Below the pieces are notes generated by a model. It saw nothing but the letters and a program-made list of their open reading frames with translations. It did no database searches and had not been told where the DNA came from. Shown here in pieces: positions 62,957 to 64,000 of a stretch of 64,000 nt of DNA (its first letter is position 1; each line of letters begins with the position of its first letter). The stretch is from Oxyruncus cristatus (lineage: Eukaryota > Chordata > Aves > Passeriformes > Cotingidae): NCBI GenBank assembly GCA_013399855.1, contig VXAY01000115.1, positions 368,265 through 432,264 on the forward strand, in the 5' to 3' direction. Made by a program: the position numbers and the translations under genes.

Positions 62957-63026
62957 GGGTTGGACAGGGCTTGGAGCAACCTGGTCCAGTGGAAGGTGTC
63001 CTTGCCCATGGCAGCGAGTTGGAATC
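62957..63026 (+). mobile_element. CR1 LINE 3' UTR remnant, sense
   Basis: GGGTTGGACAGGGCTTGG, AGCAACCTGGTCCAGTGG and AAGGTGTCCTTGCCCATGGC match the CR1 3' UTR closely, then similarity ends before the 3' terminus. The match is nearly as good as in the copy at 25758-26021, yet only about 70 bp remain. Confidence 0.9.
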
Positions 63027-64000
63027 TTACCTCTATAACTGCATTTTCTGGCAGTCTGCAACACCAATCTTACGTTTGTGTTGAATATTAAGCCAAGAAT
63101 GTATTTTTGGTTTGTTTTCATAGAGCAAATTTATATATATATAGAAATCATATATAAAACTGTGGCTCTTTCCTGTGTAATTATTAGCAGGTTTTTAAAT
63201 ATTTGAAATGATGGTGAATGGTTGTGCTAATAAAATGGAGGTATGAGAAGTTTTGTTCATTTTAAATGGGCTAAGGCAATAAAAACATAAGCCTGCTTTT
63301 AAAACCACTTGGAAATGTTAGTGGCATCTAGATGATTACAGGACTAGTTGTTCTGCCTAAAACTAGATCAAGTTATGACTGGTAAATTAAATGAAGCCAC
63401 CTAAAATGGTTACAATTTTAAATGTTACAGATTAAGCCTCATTTAGGGATAAAAGGTTTCTTTTTTCTTTTGTAACTTAATTTATTAACTTGTGCAGGAC
63501 CACAGAAGTTCCTGCCTTAACTAGAAGAAATTACTAGAACTCCATTCTGTAAAAAACTGTTGTGAATATGTCTTTAGTAACTACAAATAGGTATAGTTGG
63601 TTTGCAGGATATTAAAAGATTTTGGAGTTCCACATCCAGGTTAAAAAAGCTGAAATATGTGTTTCTGCTGCATGTGACCAGAAGTAGCTCTTCAAAGTGT
63701 AACAGTTAAACAGAAATTACTTCAGTGAGTCTTAGCAATAAATGCTAAAATAGATGTACTTCTATATTTCCAGGGGCTGTTCAGTGGAGCCTGAAAGGAC
63801 TAAAAATTAATCTTGTGGAATTTTCAGAAGGAAAAGGAAATTTTGCCTACTGGAACATCTTAGTTCCAGTATGTGGATTGCATGGGGTGGGAGATGGCCC
63901 TGTCAAATGTCTTGCCGAAGAACAGAATTAGCTTTTAGGAAGTATCTGCCATTTATGTCACCCTTTAACACCAGGGTCAGACTTTTTTTTTTTAATTCAT
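63027..64000. other. AT-rich non-coding DNA to window end
   Basis: It includes a TA-rich patch at about 63130-63160 and a T-run at 63984-63994. No gene or recognisable repeat. Confidence 0.55.

Noticed and set aside
1..64000. tRNA, U6, 5S, Y RNA or C/D snoRNA genes
   Set aside because: No internal promoter boxes, conserved cores or C/D box pairs were found on reading both strands by eye; a covariance-model search (tRNAscan-SE, Infernal) would be decisive.

Overview
The window looks like nuclear DNA from a bird. The main evidence is several copies of CR1, the dominant LINE family of birds and other sauropsids, with the typical CR1 3' ends (the GGTTGGACAGGGCTTGG and CCTTCCAACCCAAAC blocks). 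The rest is AT-rich, has few repeats, and carries no dense coding or bacterial-type gene structure. I saw no operons, ribosome binding sites, tRNA, rRNA or CRISPR arrays. Most of the sequence is best read as intergenic or intronic DNA. No gene could be recognised by its product.

Layout. Bases 1-430 are a CpG island cut by the left edge, with GC-box and CCAAT-box motifs, so a promoter and first exon probably lie at or beyond that edge. Its direction is unresolved. From 430 to about 41,000 the DNA is AT-rich and mostly featureless. It is broken by CR1 copies at about 3.65, 9.4 (reverse strand), 19.15 and 25.76 kb, by a 71-bp miRNA-sized hairpin at 2624-2694, and by a duplicated 111-bp block on both sides of a single N at 25561. 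Three short stretches there read like coding exons with plausible splice signals: 11315-11611 (minus), 23413-23514 (plus) and 36588-36690 (plus). None matches a family I can name. From about 41.1 to 43.6 kb there are patches with clearly more G+C and CpG than the surroundings, of unknown origin. From 43.6 kb to the end the DNA is AT-rich again, with several segments that look like conserved regulatory elements (about 52.4-52.8, 55.4-55.65, 58.5-58.9 and 59.7-60.1 kb) and two short CR1 remnants (62.1 and 62.96 kb).

Because no gene is identified, nothing firm can be said about genes working together. The most useful leads are the hairpin, the N-spanning duplication, the unassigned candidate exons and the CpG-elevated block. 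I did not find a convincing new biological system. Most open reading frames here have the lengths expected by chance in 64 kb of vertebrate non-coding DNA.
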